NCBI GenBank assembly: GCA_015065215.1
Contig: SVQT01000005.1
Span: 1 to 63,913 of the forward strand
Source of the DNA: Oscillospiraceae bacterium
GTDB taxonomy: Bacteria > Bacillota > Clostridia > Oscillospirales > CAG-272
Direction: 5' to 3'
Length of the DNA stretch: 63,913 nucleotides
The notes beneath the pieces are model-generated. The model saw only the letters and a program-made list of their open reading frames with translations, was not told where the DNA came from and ran no database searches. Positions 16,440 to 26,422 of this stretch are shown here, piece by piece. Position 1 is the first letter of the stretch. Each line of letters opens with the position of its first letter. Position numbers and translations under genes: made by a program.

Positions 16440-17900
16440 ATGAAGCACTGCACACCCGAGCAGGCGGGCATTTCCTCCGCTCATGTAGCCGCTTTTGTAA
16501 AAAAGCTGGAGGACTTTCATCTTTCCACCCACAGTATTTTGATGGCAAGAGGGGATGACATCTTTTTTGAGTGCTACTACGCTCCCTTTCACAAGGATTT
16601 TAAGCATCGTATGTATTCAGTTTCCAAAAGTTTTGTATCTGTTGCGATCGGTTTTTGCGAGCAGGAGGGGTTGCTCTCGCTTGACGATCCAATGCTGAAA
16701 TATTTCCCTGAATACGCCGTAGAGGGGGCACCGAATGCCACCCTGCGCGAAATGCTGATGATGGAGACGGCTGAGGAAACAATGGTGAAAAATTGGTTCC
16801 AGACAGTTGAAGATGACCGCGTGGCCTGCTATTTTAAGCCCTATGTCAAAAAATATCCTCATACGCTCTTTTCCTATGACAGTAGCGGCTCTTATATGCT
16901 GGGCGTCATCGTGGAGAGGGTCACGGGCAAGCCCTTCCTTGCCTATTTGCAGGAAAAGGTACTGAACGGTATCGGATTTTCAAAGGATGCCTACTGTTTG
17001 CAGGCACCGGGCGGCTACTCTTGGGGTGACTCTGGCGTGATGTGTACGGCAAGAGATCTGATGCTATTTGCCCGTTTCGTGCTCAATAAAGGTAGCTGGC
17101 AGGGTAAGCAATATTTGAACCGCGCCTATCTGGAGGCAGCGACCTCTATGCAAGTCAGCAACGGGGATTACGGTTTTGCGGCGCACGATGCAAACGGTTA
17201 TGGTTATCAGTTCTGGGGCGCACCGGAGGGGTGCTTCTCTATGCTCGGCATGGGCAACCAGGTGGCACTTTGCGATCCTACTCGCGATTTTATCTTTGTG
17301 ATCAACTCGGATAATCAAGGGAATGATCACGGCTATGAACAGATCTTTTTCGCGCTGTACGAGGAGATCATCCCGCATCTTGGCAAGCCGCTTTTGCCCG
17401 ATGCCAAGGCGGCAGAATGCCTGGCGGCGCTGAGCGCCGATCGCAAGCTGTTTTATCTTCCTGGTGCTGAGCACAGCAATTTCACCGAGTTAATTGACGG
17501 CAAGGTGTATTGGTGTGAGGAAAATCCCATGGGGATCGAATGGCTTCAGCTGACCTTTGAACGCGACGAGGGCGTATTGCACTACAAAAACGCCCAAGGG
17601 GAAAAGGCGATCTGCTTTGGCTTTGGCAAAAATGTCTTTGGCAAGTTCCCTGAGCAGGGATATGCCGATCTGGTTGGTACCGTCTTTGAAAAGGGACACT
17701 ATTACGACTGTGCCGCCAGCGCCGATTGGGTCGAGCCGCAAAAGCTACGTATCCGTGTGCAGATCATTGATAAGTATTTCGGTAATCTGGCTATCGTCAT
17801 TGGGTTTCGTGACGCGGAGCGCCTGTCGGTGCGCATGAGGAAGAAGGCAGAGGATTTTTTGGATAAATATAGCGGTATTTTAAACGCCACGCTTCAATAA
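16440..17900 (+). CDS. serine hydrolase (beta-lactamase/class C-like)
   Basis: SVSK (SxxK) and YDSS (YxS-like) motifs; C-terminal extension. Confidence 0.85.
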   Translation: MKHCTPEQAGISSAHVAAFVKKLEDFHLSTHSILMARGDDIFFECYYAPFHKDFKHRMYSVSKSFVSVAIGFCEQEGLLSLDDPMLKYFPEYAVEGAPNATLREMLMMETAEETMVKNWFQTVEDDRVACYFKPYVKKYPHTLFSYDSSGSYMLGVIVERVTGKPFLAYLQEKVLNGIGFSKDAYCLQAPGGYSWGDSGVMCTARDLMLFARFVLNKGSWQGKQYLNRAYLEAATSMQVSNGDYGFAAHDANGYGYQFWGAPEGCFSMLGMGNQVALCDPTRDFIFVINSDNQGNDHGYEQIFFALYEEIIPHLGKPLLPDAKAAECLAALSADRKLFYLPGAEHSNFTELIDGKVYWCEENPMGIEWLQLTFERDEGVLHYKNAQGEKAICFGFGKNVFGKFPEQGYADLVGTVFEKGHYYDCAASADWVEPQKLRIRVQIIDKYFGNLAIVIGFRDAERLSVRMRKKAEDFLDKYSGILNATLQ

Positions 17901-17916
17901 ATGGCATAACGGTATA

Positions 17917-17954
17917 AAAAAAGTCGGTTTGACGATCGTCAAACCGACTTTTTT
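17917..17954. terminator. 38-bp perfect palindrome, bidirectional terminator
   Basis: AAAAAAGTCGGTTTGACGATCGTCAAACCGACTTTTTT between convergent CDSs. Confidence 0.92.
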
Positions 17955-17957
17955 ATT

Positions 17958-20825
17958 TTACGCCTTTTTTGTTTTCTTCTTCTTGATCACAACAGCGGTC
18001 GCTACCGCGCCGCCCACTACCGCCACACCGGCAACGATCACAATGATGATGACCGTGCTATTGCCGCCTTCATCGGGCGTTTCGGTGCTTGCGTCACGGT
18101 AGGACAGGGTGTAAACGCTGTTGAAATCATCGGTTTCCAGCGAAAGCGTTTTGCTTGCCGCATCGTAAACGGCATCCACTACGGCGGCCTTGCCGTCGCG
18201 CAGGGCAATGACTTGATAGCTGCGCTCACCCTCGGTAGTCAGCAGATCGGCGGGGATCTGTAAGGTGACTGTCAAAGCTCCGCTGGTTTTGCCAACCTGC
18301 TGCGCGGCGTTGTTGCCGAGCTTTTTGTAAAGCGAAACAGTAAGATAAGAACCAACGGTATGGCCGTTTAGCAAAGCGTTGACCTCTGCCTTTTCCGCGT
18401 CGGTCAGCTCGGCAACAGCACTTTCCAGATAGATCTTTACATTCTCGCCCGCGGCAACCTCGGTGCGCTCCGCCTCGGTCAAGATGGTCTCTTTCCATTG
18501 GGCGTTATGACCGGAAAGCGATACGCTTTCGTTTTTGTCTGTGGTGTTGGTTAGGTTGCCGGCAGGATTTTTGGTGTAAATAGCGGTCACCGTCATATCC
18601 TTGGTTATAGTGCGCAAATCGGCATCCCAGCTGGGCGAAATCTTGTCATATCCCGCTTTGGTGGGAATTTCGGGGATGGCGGTGATAGCTGAACCGTGTG
18701 TGACTGTTTTTCGCTCAACCTCTGTGCCGTCAATTACAAAAACAATGGTGTAGCTGTTCAAGGTATAAACGGCATTGACCGTTATATCAGCGGTGATGTT
18801 GGTAAAAACGGTGCGATCCCAATAGGGAGCGACCTTATCGTAGCCGGCTCTATGGGGAACTGCGGGAATGTCGGTGAGTGTGGCATTCCAGGAAAGCTCT
18901 TTGACGATATTGGCGGTACCGGTCGCCTTGAAGGTGATCTTCAGCGCCCTACCCGCGGCAACCTCCAGCAAAACGGGGGAGGATGCGCTGTGGTTGTTGT
19001 CGGGGGCAGGATAGCGTACATAATAAACGCCTGCCGCGAGAGCGGTCAGCTCGCCGCTGACCGTCTCGTAATGCTCGCCGTCAGCGCTGATCTCCATCAC
19101 GGCGTTAAGACCCGTGATGGTGCCGTCCGCTTTGCCGCGGATGCTCTCATTGGTAATGGTAAAGAGCGTTCTTTCAGGCGCCGCAATGGGCGCTTTTTCA
19201 ATGGTAAAAGAAAGGGTTGCGGTCAGCTCGCCTAGGGTGGCGGTGGCGGTTGCGGTGCCGGCGTTGACGTTGTTGTGGTAGGTTACAACGCTGAGCGGTT
19301 CGCCGCACCAGCCTTCACTGTAGTCAACCGTTACGCCGGTGATCGCATTGCCGTTGTAAACGGCGGTTTCGGGGGCACGTAGGGTAGCGGATTCGCTGTG
19401 CGCGGCGTTGGCCACTGTGTCAGCGGAGGCATCCGCGCTGTGTCCCGCGCCGCTACAGCTTTGCAGGATCGAAGCGCCGCTTGCGACATAGGCGTAAGTG
19501 TGAATTTCATCCGCCACTGCGGTGACGCTGGACATGATGCTTTGCATCGTGTTGTCCTGCGCTCCGAGCTTGGCACTCTGATAGGTATTCAGGAAAAGGA
19601 TCTCGGTCTGCTCGTGCTCCGGTATGGCACCGGTGCTCCGGTAGGTGGAAAGGCGGCTGCCAGCGTACAGTGCTTTGTCTGCGGTAGTGAGTCCCTCACT
19701 ATAGGAATAGGAGATATTGCACTGATCGCTGATGATCATGGTGATGTCGCCGTAGACCTGATAGGTGGAGGTCCATTTGCCGAGATTGCCGAAAACAATT
19801 TCGAGGATGTTGCCGTTTTGAAACTCATTATAGCACCCACCGTAAATGCGTCGGGTGATCTCGCCGCCAAGCACGCGCACGTTGACGGTGACCGGGTTTT
19901 CAGTGCTGCCAAAAGAGGCACTTTCGCTCGCGCCAAAGATCTGCTGGATTTTGCCGCCGGTTACGGTGACCTCGGCGCCAAGACCGGTATTGACGCTTTT
20001 GTTGGCACCGTTCAGGTTCATCAGGTCGCCGCCGGTGACCAAAGCGTTGGTGTAGCCACCGATCTTACTGCTGCCGCCGTGCGAGCCACCTCTCGCGTGG
20101 ATCATTTTGGCATTGTCTTGGATGACCAGATAGGTGCTACCGCTGATCTGATCGTCCCAACCGCCGCCGTAGGCGTTGTAGTTGGAATCGTGATTGGAGG
20201 TTTTCGCGTTGCTGTTCACGCTACCGCCCACCGTCAGATGGGTATCACCGTTTACCTTGCCGCCGTGACCGCCGCCAAAGAGGTAGGTATAGGTACCCGC
20301 AAGCACGGTCAGGTTGGTATCGCCGTTGACCGTTTCGCCGTGACTGCCGCCGAACAGGCAGACGTTTGTGTTCGCGTAGCTGGTAAAGGTCACGTCCGCC
20401 GCCACGGTAAAGGGATGGCCGTTGGCGTAGATGTTGGTGCGGGGAAAGCTACCATCGCTCTTGGCGGTGGCGTCCTCGTTGTTGTCCGCATTCCAGTCAA
20501 TGGTGGCGAATTTCAGCTCGATGGACGAAAAGATAACGCCGGTGTTTACCTTCAAATGAGCGTTATTGCCCCAGTTGGAGAAATCCAATATGCCACCGGT
20601 GATTGTAACTGTTTTGCTGGCGGTGGGCCACACAAAATCCGAGGGGATCACATAGGTGCCGTCGATCACCACCGTGCCGTTATCCGGAGCCTGCTCCAGC
20701 GCGGCGGCAAGCGAGGTGGTATCGGTCACATGGAGCTCGTCGGACGCGGCACCGATCCAGATCGAAAGCGAAAGGGTCAAAGCCAGTACGGCGCAAAGTG
20801 CGCAAACAAGTAGGAGCTTCTTCAT
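17958..20825 (-). CDS. large cell-surface protein: signal peptide, beta-helix-like Gly/His repeats, two InlB B-type repeats, C-terminal TM with Lys tail
   Basis: MKKLLLVCALCAVLALTLSL signal; GGSHGETVNGDTNLTV / GGGHGGKVNGDTHLTV repeats; YDKVAPYWDRTVFTNITADITVNAVYT / YDKISPSWDADLRTITKDMTVTAIYT repeats; VIIIVIVAGVAVVGGAVATAVVIKKKKTKKA. Confidence 0.88.
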   Translation of the reverse strand: MKKLLLVCALCAVLALTLSLSIWIGAASDELHVTDTTSLAAALEQAPDNGTVVIDGTYVIPSDFVWPTASKTVTITGGILDFSNWGNNAHLKVNTGVIFSSIELKFATIDWNADNNEDATAKSDGSFPRTNIYANGHPFTVAADVTFTSYANTNVCLFGGSHGETVNGDTNLTVLAGTYTYLFGGGHGGKVNGDTHLTVGGSVNSNAKTSNHDSNYNAYGGGWDDQISGSTYLVIQDNAKMIHARGGSHGGSSKIGGYTNALVTGGDLMNLNGANKSVNTGLGAEVTVTGGKIQQIFGASESASFGSTENPVTVNVRVLGGEITRRIYGGCYNEFQNGNILEIVFGNLGKWTSTYQVYGDITMIISDQCNISYSYSEGLTTADKALYAGSRLSTYRSTGAIPEHEQTEILFLNTYQSAKLGAQDNTMQSIMSSVTAVADEIHTYAYVASGASILQSCSGAGHSADASADTVANAAHSESATLRAPETAVYNGNAITGVTVDYSEGWCGEPLSVVTYHNNVNAGTATATATLGELTATLSFTIEKAPIAAPERTLFTITNESIRGKADGTITGLNAVMEISADGEHYETVSGELTALAAGVYYVRYPAPDNNHSASSPVLLEVAAGRALKITFKATGTANIVKELSWNATLTDIPAVPHRAGYDKVAPYWDRTVFTNITADITVNAVYTLNSYTIVFVIDGTEVERKTVTHGSAITAIPEIPTKAGYDKISPSWDADLRTITKDMTVTAIYTKNPAGNLTNTTDKNESVSLSGHNAQWKETILTEAERTEVAAGENVKIYLESAVAELTDAEKAEVNALLNGHTVGSYLTVSLYKKLGNNAAQQVGKTSGALTVTLQIPADLLTTEGERSYQVIALRDGKAAVVDAVYDAASKTLSLETDDFNSVYTLSYRDASTETPDEGGNSTVIIIVIVAGVAVVGGAVATAVVIKKKKTKKA

Positions 20826-20915
20826 AGTCTTAGTTCCTTTCAAATCTTATTTAAGGAAATTTTATTTGAAGACATTATTATCATATCACACAAAATGATA
20901 AAAAGCAATAGGGGT

Positions 20916-21887
20916 TTAACGCTTTCCTGGTTCCCGCGCAAAAACGTAATCGCTCGGTCGCTTGCCGGTGACCTGAAAAAAGGATTTATAAAAGTTGGAG
21001 GAGCTGGAAAAGCCGCACCGCTCAGCGATCTCCAGCTTGGTAAGCTCTGTGGCTTTCAGCATTTCCACCGCTTTTTCCACCCGCTTGATGGTAATATATT
21101 CCCAAGGGGAGACGCCGTTGAATTTTTTGAATACCGCCGAAAAATAGGTGGGGGTCATGCAGGCCACCTCGGCGATCTCTTTCAGGGTCAGCCTGCCGTC
21201 CAGATGCTCATTGATATAATGGATCGCGCGGGAAAGGCTGCCCGTGGCGGCAGAGGGCGCGTTTACCGCCCGTTTGGTGTCGATATAATCGTATTGCCGC
21301 ATGATGTGGATCAACGCCGAAAAAAGCAGGTATTTGACCTGCACCGCGTAGCCGGTGGCCTTTTTCTCGATCTCACCCTCCAGAGAAAGCAAAATGCCGT
21401 TCAAGGAACGGTCATTCTGGGCGATGCGGTGCTGATAGTGCTTGTTGCGCGCGGTAAACAGGCTGAGCAGCTCCGCGTTTTCAGGATGCTCCCACAAAAT
21501 GCGTGGCTCAAACTGAAAATTAAGCAGATCCAGATCGCTTTGCACGCTGGTAATGCAGTGCGCCTCGTTGCTGCCGAACAAAAATACGTCACCGGCGGAA
21601 AATTCGTAGCGCTGCTCACCGACGGCATAAACGCCGTTGCCGGCCAAAAACAGCGAGAGCTCGCACTCGGTATGATGATGCTCCCGGTAGCCGCGGTCGC
21701 CGGGCTGTACACTGGAATGATACGCGCGGATGGTGACGTGGCCGTAATCATCGGAGATGTGTTTTTCGGAAAATCGCAGGGTACTCACCTCTTTCGTTTT
21801 CGTAAAATAGTGGAGAAAAAACATAAAATAGTGTTGGCATTGAAAATGTATCTGTGTTATACTGAACACAAAGAAATTATAGCACAC
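20916..21887 (-). CDS. AraC family transcriptional regulator (true start may be internal, near 21788)
   Basis: Cupin-like N-term (HHHTECELSLFLAGNGVY) and AraC HTH (LEIAERCGFSSSSNFYKSFFQVTGKRPSDY). Confidence 0.85.
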   Translation of the reverse strand: MCYNFFVFSITQIHFQCQHYFMFFLHYFTKTKEVSTLRFSEKHISDDYGHVTIRAYHSSVQPGDRGYREHHHTECELSLFLAGNGVYAVGEQRYEFSAGDVFLFGSNEAHCITSVQSDLDLLNFQFEPRILWEHPENAELLSLFTARNKHYQHRIAQNDRSLNGILLSLEGEIEKKATGYAVQVKYLLFSALIHIMRQYDYIDTKRAVNAPSAATGSLSRAIHYINEHLDGRLTLKEIAEVACMTPTYFSAVFKKFNGVSPWEYITIKRVEKAVEMLKATELTKLEIAERCGFSSSSNFYKSFFQVTGKRPSDYVFAREPGKR

Positions 21888-21917
21888 CTCAGAAAAAAGT
21901 CAAGGAGAAAGCCGAAA

Positions 21918-23285
21918 ATGGATGAGATCAAAGCCAAAATTTCCGAGAACGTAAACATTTGCTCCAGCCCATCCGATTTAAAAATAACGGATATTCGTGT
22001 TGCCAATATTACCGGTGCCCCCAAGCACTGTCCGCTGATCAAGGTCTACACCAACCAGGGCCTCGTGGGCTACGGCGAAGTGCGCGATGCCTCCAGCGCC
22101 AGCTATGCGCTGATGCTGAAATCCAGACTCATCGGTGAAAATCCCTGTAATGTGGATAAGCTCTTCCGCCGTATTAAGCAGTTCGGTGGTCCCTCCCGTC
22201 AGGGCGGCGGTGTCAGCGGCTTGGAGATCGCCTTTTGGGATTTGGCAGGTAAGGCCTGGGGTGTGCCGCTTTGGCAGATGCTGGGCGGCAAATTCCGCGA
22301 TAAGGTGCGTGTTTACGGCGATACCGACGTGGATGGTAAGCACACTGGCACCGACATGGGCAAGGCGATCCAGAAGCGCATCGACATGGGCTTTTCTATT
22401 GTGAAGATGGATCTGGGCATCGAGCTGCTCTATGACGAGCCCGGCACCCTCAATGCGCCCCTTGGTATGCTGGAGGAGATGCAAAAGTATTCGATGAAGG
22501 CCATTCAGCACCAGAGCGGCTCCATTGATATGGATATGATGTTGGGTAAGAATTACGAGGTCTTTACCATTCCGCACTATGCCACCGGCATTCGCATCAC
22601 CGAAAAGGGAATGGATATGCTGGAGGATTATGTCAGGCAGGTTCGCGCGGTGGTGGGCTATGAGGTGCCCCTTGCCATTGACCATTTCGGACATGTGGCG
22701 ATCGAGGACTGTATCAAGTTCGCGCGTCGTCTTGCAAAATACAATATCGCTTGGTTAGAGGATATTCAGCCCTGGCACCTGACCGACCACTACGTGCGCA
22801 TTGCCGAGAGCTGCAATGTGCCGCTGGCCACCGGAGAGGATATTTACTTGGCTGAGAATTTCCGCCCCCTCATGGAAAAACACGGCGTTTCGCTGGTGCA
22901 TCCCGACCTGCTCACCATCGGCGGCGCGCTGGAGACCAAGAAGCTGGGCGATATGTGCGAGCAGTACGGCGTTGGCATGGCCATCCACATGGCCGAAAGC
23001 CCCATTGCCTGCATGGCGGCGATCCATACCGCCGCCGCGATACAGAATGTGATGGCGGTGGAGTTCCACTCGGTTGATATTCCTTGGTGGAATGACCTTG
23101 CTAACGGTATTGCCAACCCCCTCTTCAAAAACGGCTTTGTAGAGGTGCCCAACACCCCCGGTCTTGGTATCGAGTCCCTCAACGAGGAGCTGATCGCACA
23201 GCATATGCATCCCAAGTATCCCGGCAGGTGGGAGCCGACCACGGCGTGGGATAAGGAATGGGCCAACGACCGCGAGTGGAGTTGA
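21918..23285 (+). CDS. enolase-superfamily (mandelate racemase/sugar-acid dehydratase-like) enzyme
   Basis: Metal-ligand motifs AIDHFG, WLEDIQPW, ATGEDIY and AIHMAES; ATG at 21918 with AAGGAG upstream. Confidence 0.88.
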   Translation: MDEIKAKISENVNICSSPSDLKITDIRVANITGAPKHCPLIKVYTNQGLVGYGEVRDASSASYALMLKSRLIGENPCNVDKLFRRIKQFGGPSRQGGGVSGLEIAFWDLAGKAWGVPLWQMLGGKFRDKVRVYGDTDVDGKHTGTDMGKAIQKRIDMGFSIVKMDLGIELLYDEPGTLNAPLGMLEEMQKYSMKAIQHQSGSIDMDMMLGKNYEVFTIPHYATGIRITEKGMDMLEDYVRQVRAVVGYEVPLAIDHFGHVAIEDCIKFARRLAKYNIAWLEDIQPWHLTDHYVRIAESCNVPLATGEDIYLAENFRPLMEKHGVSLVHPDLLTIGGALETKKLGDMCEQYGVGMAIHMAESPIACMAAIHTAAAIQNVMAVEFHSVDIPWWNDLANGIANPLFKNGFVEVPNTPGLGIESLNEELIAQHMHPKYPGRWEPTTAWDKEWANDREWS

Positions 23286-23320
23286 TTGGCCCCGCAATGG
23301 TATGAAAAAGGAGGGTTTTT

Positions 23321-24055
23321 ATGTTTGATTTAACGGGCAGGACTGCCCTTGTGACAGGTGCCACGCAGGGCATTGGCTTTGAGATTGCCCGACTATTGGC
23401 AGCTCATGGGGCCAAGGTCTTTGTGAATGGCGCCAGCAGTGAAGAGAAGTGCAAGCGGGCCGTAGCGAAGATCCCGGGGGCGGTGCCGGTGAGAGCCGAT
23501 CTGACACAGATGGCGGAGCTCGAGCGCCTCTATGCGGTGACCGGAGACGTGGATATTCTGGTGCTGAATGCCTCTGTTCAGTACAAGCGCGCGTGGGATG
23601 AATTTTCTGAGGCGGATTTTGACGAGCAGGTGGATTGCAATCTGAAAAGCAGCTACTTTCTTATCAAAAAGTACGCGGACGGTATGAAAAAACGCGGTTG
23701 GGGCCGCATTGTCACCATCGGCAGCGTCAACCAGTATAACCAGCACCCCGAGCTGACGCTTTACGGCATTACCAAGGCGGCACAGCTCAAATTGGTGCAG
23801 AATATCGCGCCGGCTCTTGCTCCCTTTGGCATCACGATGAACAACGTGGCCCCGGGTGCCATCGAAACGCCCCGCAACGAGGCGGTGTTAAGCGACCCCG
23901 CCAACAGAAGTGCCGTGGAGGGGAAGATCCCCTGCGGCTACGTGGGCACGCCCGAGGACGTTGCCCCTGCCGTACTGCTGCTTTGCTCCGAGGAGGGGCG
24001 CTATATCACCGGTGCCGACCTTCGCGTTGACGGTGGCATGTCACTAAAATCATAA
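23321..24055 (+). CDS. SDR family oxidoreductase
   Basis: VTGATQGIGFEIARLL; NASVQY; YGITKAA motifs. Confidence 0.9.
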   Translation: MFDLTGRTALVTGATQGIGFEIARLLAAHGAKVFVNGASSEEKCKRAVAKIPGAVPVRADLTQMAELERLYAVTGDVDILVLNASVQYKRAWDEFSEADFDEQVDCNLKSSYFLIKKYADGMKKRGWGRIVTIGSVNQYNQHPELTLYGITKAAQLKLVQNIAPALAPFGITMNNVAPGAIETPRNEAVLSDPANRSAVEGKIPCGYVGTPEDVAPAVLLLCSEEGRYITGADLRVDGGMSLKS

Positions 24056-24069
24056 GGAGAGGTTTAAAA

Positions 24070-25425
24070 ATGTCGGAACGCAGACAGGTTTTAGAGTTGT
24101 TTGAGGAATACAAGGATTTTACCAAGGATCGTGTGGAGCACGGCATCGAGCTCTATCGCAAGGGCTATGCCTACCTCACCGTGAAGGACGAAAACGGCGA
24201 GCCGGTGCAGGATGCCAAGGTCACCGTGAAGCAAAAGAGCCACGAATTCCGCTTCGGTGCCAATCTTTTCATGCTGGATGAGCTGGAGACCGACGAGAAG
24301 AACGAAGCATATAAGAAGCATTTTGCCGAGACCTTCAATATGGCGACCCTGCCGTTTTATTGGGATGCCACCGAGCCCGAGGAGGGCAAGACCCGCTACC
24401 ACAAGGATGCACCTCCCATGTACCGCCGCCCGCCCATTGACCGTTGCATGGCATTTTGCGAGCAGAACGGTATCGAGCCCCGCGAGCACGGCCTTGCCTA
24501 TGATAATTTTTATCCCAGGTGGCTTTATAACGCGCCTGTTTCTAAAATCAAGCAGGCTCTCAACCGTCGTTGCCGCGAAATTGCGGAGCGGTATGCGGAC
24601 AAGATCAATACCATCGAGGTTACCAACGAGATGTGCTGGGATCGCGAACGGGCACGCACTGCTTTTTATGAGGAGCCGGATTACGTTGCCGAGTGCTTTA
24701 GACTGGCCGATCACCATTTTCCTGCCAATCAGCTGGTGATCAACGAGGTCACCAGGCTGTGCTGGGAGGATAAATGCCGTGCGAGTGACAGATATTACGG
24801 CAATATTCAAAATGCCATTGATGCGGGCGCGCGCATTGACGCCATCGGCATGCAGTATCACCAGTTTCACAAGCGTGAGGTGGAATATGAAAAGACCCGC
24901 GTGAGCTACGACCCCGTTCAGCTTTATCGCCACATGGATCTGTACGCGCAGTTCGGCAAGCCGTTGCAGGTCACCGAGGTGACCGTTCCCGCTTACTCAT
25001 GGGAGGCGGAGGACGAGGAGATCCAGGCCGAAATTTTGAGAAACCTTTATTCCATCTGGTTCTCGCACCCGAATATGGAGCAGATCGTCTATTGGAATCT
25101 GGTGGATGGCTACGCCCACGTATGGGATCCCGACCCCGAAAAGATCCGCGCCTCGCAGGGGAATATGACCCTTGGCGAGAACTACTACCACGGCGGCCTG
25201 CTCCGCTTTGATATGACCCCCAAGCCCGCATTCTTTGTCATCAAGGATCTGATCGAAAAGAGATGGCACACTGAAGCGGAAATGTCCACCAACGGTATGG
25301 GAAAAGCGCAATTCAAGGGCTTTTTTGGTAGGTACGAGGTCACAGTGGAGTATGGCGGCAAGACCGTTACCAAGGAAATAAATCTTGCCAAAAAGGGAAG
25401 AGATAAGTTTGAACTGATCGTATAA
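24070..25425 (+). CDS. GH10 endo-1,4-beta-xylanase-like protein, no signal peptide
   Basis: IEVTNEMCWDR (acid/base Glu), LQVTEVTVP (nucleophile Glu), FRFGANLFMLDEL; no N-terminal signal. Confidence 0.82.
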   Translation: MSERRQVLELFEEYKDFTKDRVEHGIELYRKGYAYLTVKDENGEPVQDAKVTVKQKSHEFRFGANLFMLDELETDEKNEAYKKHFAETFNMATLPFYWDATEPEEGKTRYHKDAPPMYRRPPIDRCMAFCEQNGIEPREHGLAYDNFYPRWLYNAPVSKIKQALNRRCREIAERYADKINTIEVTNEMCWDRERARTAFYEEPDYVAECFRLADHHFPANQLVINEVTRLCWEDKCRASDRYYGNIQNAIDAGARIDAIGMQYHQFHKREVEYEKTRVSYDPVQLYRHMDLYAQFGKPLQVTEVTVPAYSWEAEDEEIQAEILRNLYSIWFSHPNMEQIVYWNLVDGYAHVWDPDPEKIRASQGNMTLGENYYHGGLLRFDMTPKPAFFVIKDLIEKRWHTEAEMSTNGMGKAQFKGFFGRYEVTVEYGGKTVTKEINLAKKGRDKFELIV

Positions 25426-25436
25426 GGAGAGACACT

Positions 25437-26345
25437 ATGCATTTCAATAACAGAGATGAGATTATCGCCCTGACCCCACAGTGGAAGGGGGAGAGATTGC
25501 CCGACGGTCGCCCCAAGGTGGAGGAAAAGTATCTGAAGGCGCTTCGCACCCTGACGCTGGAGGAGGTCTGGAAGCCCATCTTTGTCAAGGGCTATGAGAG
25601 CCAGTTTGAAGGGAGATTGCACACGTTGCACAGCGACGGCAGAAAGCTGATCGGCCGCGCCGTGACTGCCATTTATTGCCCCTACCGCCCCGATCTGGAC
25701 GAGGTTACCAAGGATGTGGGCAGAAGCGAGGGCAGAACCGGTACTTACAATCAGTGGGTCATCGACAATCTGATGGAATATGATGTCCCTGTGATTGATA
25801 TGTATGACAAGATCTATAAGGGCACATTCCTTGGCGGCAATCTGACCACCGCGCTGAAGAATAAGACCAAAAACGAGAATGGCGGTGCCGTGATCTGGGG
25901 CGGTATCCGGGATACCGAGCAAATGCTGAAGGTAGAGGATACACAAGTGTATTACCGTGGCATTGATCCCACTCCCATCCGTGATTTCATCATGACCGGC
26001 TACAATACCGTGACCCGTATTGGCAACGCGGTCTGCATGCCCGGTGACGTGGTGTTCGGTGCGGGCGGCGGCGTGCTGTTCATTCCCGCCCATCTTGTGG
26101 AGGAGGTTGTCGGCGGTGCGGCAAAGACCCAGGTGAAGGATATTTTCGGCTTTGAGATGATCAGCCAGAACAAGTTTACCACCGCCCAGATCGACCGCAA
26201 CACCTGGACCAAAGAGATGCTGGATCTCTTGCTGGATTTCATCCGGACCGATGATCGCGCCGCGGCTTATCGCGACCTGGATTGGTCTCACGAATACGAC
26301 CTCGCCATCAACGGCGACCCCAACGATACCCAGTCCTCGCTTTGA
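25437..26345 (+). CDS. RraA family protein (dimethylmenaquinone methyltransferase-like/aldolase fold)
   Basis: Glycine-rich GNLTTALKNK...GGAVIWGGIRDTEQM and PGDVVFGAGGGVLFIPAHL motifs. Confidence 0.78.
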   Translation: MHFNNRDEIIALTPQWKGERLPDGRPKVEEKYLKALRTLTLEEVWKPIFVKGYESQFEGRLHTLHSDGRKLIGRAVTAIYCPYRPDLDEVTKDVGRSEGRTGTYNQWVIDNLMEYDVPVIDMYDKIYKGTFLGGNLTTALKNKTKNENGGAVIWGGIRDTEQMLKVEDTQVYYRGIDPTPIRDFIMTGYNTVTRIGNAVCMPGDVVFGAGGGVLFIPAHLVEEVVGGAAKTQVKDIFGFEMISQNKFTTAQIDRNTWTKEMLDLLLDFIRTDDRAAAYRDLDWSHEYDLAINGDPNDTQSSL

Positions 26346-26351
26346 TCCGAT

Positions 26352-26418
26352 AAAAAAGACAGAGAGCATTCACACGCTTTCCTTAACGTTAGGAACGCTG
26401 ACGCTCTCTGTCTTTTTT
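26352..26418. terminator. bidirectional terminator, outer 16-bp stem
   Basis: AAAAAAGACAGAGAGC ... GCTCTCTGTCTTTTTT with inner TTAACGTTA palindrome. Confidence 0.85.
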
Positions 26419-26422
26419 GGTT

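Noticed and set aside
19398-20813. 471-aa plus-strand ORF opposite the surface protein
   Set aside because: Shadow ORF of a GC-biased repeat gene; no recognisable domain.
20895-21917. 341-aa N-terminal extension of the enolase-superfamily ORF
   Set aside because: Antisense to a well-supported AraC regulator; a better start (ATG 21918 with AAGGAG) exists.
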